Positions 61,263-64,000 of a stretch of DNA of 64,000 bases are shown one piece after another. The DNA is taken from positions 186,001 through 250,000 of the forward strand of contig PGYK01000002.1 in the NCBI GenBank assembly GCA_002839605.1, written 5' to 3'. The notes under the pieces were generated by a model, which was not told the DNA's origin, did no database searches, and was given only the letters and a program-made list of their open reading frames with translations. The position numbers were made by a program, and so were the translations under genes. This DNA is from Methanomicrobiales archaeon HGW-Methanomicrobiales-3 (GTDB taxonomy: Archaea > Halobacteriota > Methanomicrobia > Methanomicrobiales > Methanospirillaceae). Numbering within the stretch: the stretch's first letter is position 1; each line of letters opens with the position of its first letter.

Positions 61263-62439
61263 GAGCGCTCCTCCGCGTGCATTCGCCTTTGAGATCGTCC
61301 TGCATCAGTGCTGCTGCCTTTGTTCTGTCCATCTCATTCCCGAGCACCCACATGAGCTTGACGAGCGCGGCTTCGGGAAGCATGTCCCCGCCCTCGATGA
61401 CGCCGGCATTGAGGAGGTCGCGGCCGGTATCATACACCCGGTCGCAGACCCTGCCGTTCATGCACTGGGAGGTCATGACAACAAGCGTCCCGTTGTCGAC
61501 AAGACGTTTCAGTGGTGGTATGAGGGTGGTGCTGGTGTGGCCAAGACCCGTGCCTGCGATGACGAGCCCGTGGTACCCTTCATACGCCTTCAGGAGTTCG
61601 GGGGACATGCCCGGGTAGAACTGGATGAGGGCGCAGTGCGGGTCGAGCGCGTCGTGGAGTGCAAGCGTACGGGTTCCGCGCCGGACCGCATCCGGTACGA
61701 GGGTCACCTTCCGCGAGGGGTACTCTACCGCTCCGATGGGGGCAAGGCCGAGGCTCCGGAACGCATCGCGCCGGGAGGTGTGCATCTTGCGCACCCGGGT
61801 ACCCCGGTGGATGGCGCAGGTATCGTCATTCGTGGTCGCGTGCATCACAACGGCCACTTCCCCGAGTTCGCTTGTTGCTGCCGCAGCGGCGCAGACCGCG
61901 TTCATCGCATTGTCGCTCGATGGCCGGTCTGCTGACCGCTGGGAGCCGACAAAGACGATGGGGACCGGGGTATCGACCATGAAACTGATGGCTGCTGCGC
62001 TGTATGCCATGGTGTCCGTGCCGTGCGTCACGATGATCCCTTGTGCCCCGTTTTTGATCTCGTCATAAACGGCCCGGGCAAGTTCCTGCCAGATGGCCGG
62101 AGTCATGTTCTCCGAGAGGATCGTGGCAAGAGGGATCGTGCGGTAGTTGGCAATCTCTGCAAGTTCCGGAATCGCGGTGAGGATATCGCTTGCATTGAAC
62201 TGGCTCGTCACCGAACCGGTCCGGTAATCGATCCGGCTTGCGATCGTCCCCCCCGTGGAGACGATGGCGAGGTCCGGGAGGTTTTTGTTCTGGACCACGT
62301 CAATCTGCCGGGAAGGTTGTGGGGCGGGTCGCTCAACCAGGGTGCATGAGCCCGGAGGAATACCAATATTGTACCCGGAATCGAGTTTCACGACTGCCAT
62401 GCCGTCGCGTTCAGTAATAAATACGCCATTTTTGCTCAT
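61252..62439 (-). CDS. gatD: Glu-tRNA(Gln) amidotransferase subunit D (start probably upstream)
   Basis: 395 aa from the first ordinary start (ATG 62439). Asparaginase domain: STGGTIASRID with the nucleophile Thr, THGTDTMAYSA, and SSDNAMN. It releases ammonia from Gln/Asn for GatE. The N-terminal barrel normally begins with a G-D-R/F strand; the frame upstream of 62439 reads SGDRIQCSYQG, which fits, but no ATG, GTG or TTG precedes it before the argH stop. So translation may begin at a rare codon near 62475. Confidence 0.93.
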   Translation of the reverse strand: MSKNGVFITERDGMAVVKLDSGYNIGIPPGSCTLVERPAPQPSRQIDVVQNKNLPDLAIVSTGGTIASRIDYRTGSVTSQFNASDILTAIPELAEIANYRTIPLATILSENMTPAIWQELARAVYDEIKNGAQGIIVTHGTDTMAYSAAAISFMVDTPVPIVFVGSQRSADRPSSDNAMNAVCAAAAATSELGEVAVVMHATTNDDTCAIHRGTRVRKMHTSRRDAFRSLGLAPIGAVEYPSRKVTLVPDAVRRGTRTLALHDALDPHCALIQFYPGMSPELLKAYEGYHGLVIAGTGLGHTSTTLIPPLKRLVDNGTLVVMTSQCMNGRVCDRVYDTGRDLLNAGVIEGGDMLPEAALVKLMWVLGNEMDRTKAAALMQDDLKGECTRRSAHGL

Positions 62440-62486
62440 GCCCTGGTAGGAGCACTGGATCCGGTCTCCGGATATGAACTGTGAAG

Positions 62487-63968
62487 TTATGCTACCATCC
62501 TCCGTGCATCGGTGATGAGTTTCTCCCGCGATTTTGCCAGGAGGGCAAGCCGCTTGTCGGTGAGATCTGAGTCGGCTTCGAGCTGCTTTTTGCGCCCGGT
62601 GATGGCACGCTTCGTTGCTGCCGGTGCCGGCCCGCCCGGGGCTTTCCGGAGGTTGAGGGAATAGTTCACGTCCAGGACCTCGTCGATCTTCTTCTGGGTA
62701 AGCCCCTTCTTCTTTAACGAGATCTTCGGCCCGACTTCCTGTGCCGCCGCTTCGAGTGTGGCAAGCGAGAGGCTGCCTTTCATAACTGCCCTTCCCACGA
62801 TGTTATGGGCCGTCCGGAACGGGAGCCCGTAGGTGCGGACCAGCGTGTCGGCCAGTTCGGTTGCCGTTGAGAAGCCTTTGCCTGCCTCTTCCTTCATTCT
62901 CTCTGTGTTGAACTCGGCACTGGCAAGCATGTCGGAAAGGAGCCGGAGGCTCACCTTTGCATCGTGTATCCCGCGCCAGATGTTCGGCGTGAGTTCCTGC
63001 AGGTCACGGTTGTAACTCATCGGCAGGCCCTTGACGGTCATGAGCGCTCCCGTGAATGCCCCGAAGACCGATGCGCTCTTGGCCCGCATGATCTCGGCAG
63101 TGTCCGGGTTCTTCTTCTGGGGCATGATGGATGAGGTTGAACAGAAGGCGTCATCGAGCGTGACGAACTTCACAAAGGAAGTGGACCAGATGATCAGTTC
63201 CTCGCAGAGCCGGCTCGTGGTTGCCATCATGATGGAGAGATCGGCAAGAGTCTCAAGCGCAAAGTCGCGGGTTGCAACCGCGTCCATTGAGTTCTCCACA
63301 AGACCATCGAACCCGAGGAGCGATGCGGTATATTCCCGGCTGATCGGGTATCCGGTGGAGGCAAACGCGGCAGCGCCAAGCGGTGAGAGGTTGACCCGGG
63401 CATACGCGTCTTTGAGCCGGTCAAAGTCGCGGGAGAATGCCTGCTCGTACGCGAGAAGGTGGTGGGCGAGGGTCGTGGGTTGGGCGTGCTGGAGGTGGGT
63501 GAATCCCGGCATCACGCTGGTTGTGTGTTTTGCGGCAATGGCAAGGAGGACCTGCCGTACGGTGACAAGTGCTGCCATCTGTTTGAGGATTTCCTCCCTG
63601 AGTTTTATCCGGATACAGGTTGCCACTTCATCGTTCCGCGACCTGCCCATATGCATCCGTCCCCCGACATCCGGGCCGGCAGATTCGATTAAGAGCGACT
63701 CGATCCCTGCATGGACATCTTCAAACCGGGTGTCAAATGCTTCATCGGGGATTCCCACCTCATAGAGCACCAGGAGCGCTGAGAGGATCTGTCGTGTCAC
63801 CTTCCGGTCATTGATCTTCTGCTTGTCCAGCATCAGGACATGGGCGATATCCACCATGATATCGGCATCGGCAATCTGGCGGTCTGCCTCCATGGATGAG
63901 AGGAACTGCATCATCTCACCGGACCTCTCTCCTGCAAGGCGCCCCAGTCGTACTACATCGGTTCGCAT
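62487..63968 (-). CDS. argH: argininosuccinate lyase
   Basis: 493 aa, last step of arginine synthesis. The fumarase-superfamily signature is SSIMPQKKNPD; HTHxxxQ-like GFTHLQHAQPTT and MGRSRNDEVAT are also clear. GGTGA just before the tandem ATGATG supports ATG 63968 (63971 also possible). Complete in this window. gatD follows within 50 bases, so argH-gatD-gatE are probably one unit. Confidence 0.95.
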   Translation of the reverse strand: MRTDVVRLGRLAGERSGEMMQFLSSMEADRQIADADIMVDIAHVLMLDKQKINDRKVTRQILSALLVLYEVGIPDEAFDTRFEDVHAGIESLLIESAGPDVGGRMHMGRSRNDEVATCIRIKLREEILKQMAALVTVRQVLLAIAAKHTTSVMPGFTHLQHAQPTTLAHHLLAYEQAFSRDFDRLKDAYARVNLSPLGAAAFASTGYPISREYTASLLGFDGLVENSMDAVATRDFALETLADLSIMMATTSRLCEELIIWSTSFVKFVTLDDAFCSTSSIMPQKKNPDTAEIMRAKSASVFGAFTGALMTVKGLPMSYNRDLQELTPNIWRGIHDAKVSLRLLSDMLASAEFNTERMKEEAGKGFSTATELADTLVRTYGLPFRTAHNIVGRAVMKGSLSLATLEAAAQEVGPKISLKKKGLTQKKIDEVLDVNYSLNLRKAPGGPAPAATKRAITGRKKQLEADSDLTDKRLALLAKSREKLITDARRMVA

Positions 63969-64000
63969 CATTCACCCCGTACTCGTATATCCGGTTATTA

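Overview
The window reads as the chromosome of a methanogenic euryarchaeon, most likely order Methanomicrobiales (Methanoregula-like). This rests on gene content read from the translations: methenyl-tetrahydromethanopterin cyclohydrolase (mch), methanogenesis marker protein 12, a four-subunit pyruvate:ferredoxin oxidoreductase (porGDAB), archaeal GatDE, an archaeal L7Ae-S28e-L24e-Ndk operon, EF-1alpha with S10, Orc1/Cdc6, a CetZ-type tubulin homologue, the archaeal cobalamin gene cobZ, and a hexulose-phosphate synthase/RraA fusion. TATA boxes with BRE-like flanks and GGTGA-type ribosome binding sites support this. Genus assignment is inference.

Layout. 0-9.5 kb: tRNA-Val(UAC), a META-type lipoprotein, porGDAB, marker 12, an NDP-sugar epimerase, an archaeal phosphoglycerate mutase family protein, orc1/cdc6 and mch. 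9.6-17.3 kb (minus strand): cell-envelope genes (membrane-anchored winged-helix protein, secreted helical protein, DUF350, DUF5803), then thrC, a nitrilase, a small membrane protein, marC, ndk and three ribosomal genes. 17.5-22.4 kb: a four-gene envelope-glycan/isoprenoid operon (FAD oxidoreductase, GT2, flippase-like protein, DUF2298). 22.5-29 kb: cetZ with a secreted partner, a GATC-rich 269-bp tandem repeat between convergent genes, then tuf-rps10-agl23. 29.2-36.2 kb: cobalamin genes, a GMP synthase glutaminase subunit, a YkgJ-like protein, a DUF3821/PGF-type surface protein, a nitroreductase and HPS-RraA. 36.2-47.2 kb: two phenylacetate-CoA ligases with an ACT protein, a solo cas1, acylphosphatase, a ~1190-aa helical-repeat protein, glmM, mobB and a DUF5806-like protein.

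47.2-52.3 kb is an AT-rich, gene-poor island. It holds a broken IS5-type transposase, a ~2.5-kb segment bounded by ~44-bp imperfect inverted repeats with a tyrosine recombinase near its right end, 1.1 kb of AT-rich DNA, and a small conserved-looking gene next to tRNA-Gln(UUG). 52.4-64 kb returns to ordinary genes: a 2TM K+ channel, a short TnpB, a six-gene operon (helical protein, nitroreductase, DUF555, PfkB kinase, Dph6, DUF2070), an RGG-rich protein, and argH-gatD-gatE.

Best candidates for something undescribed are: (1) the solo Cas1, without cas2 or an array, in which His occupies the usual catalytic Glu position; (2) the tandem GATC/palindrome array at 25.1-25.7 kb; (3) the inverted-repeat-bounded segment carrying a Xer-type recombinase; (4) a kink-turn-like motif directly before the ribosome binding site of rpl7ae, suggesting L7Ae autoregulation. 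Two genes (DUF2298, gatD) have clear coding sequence upstream of their first ordinary start codon.
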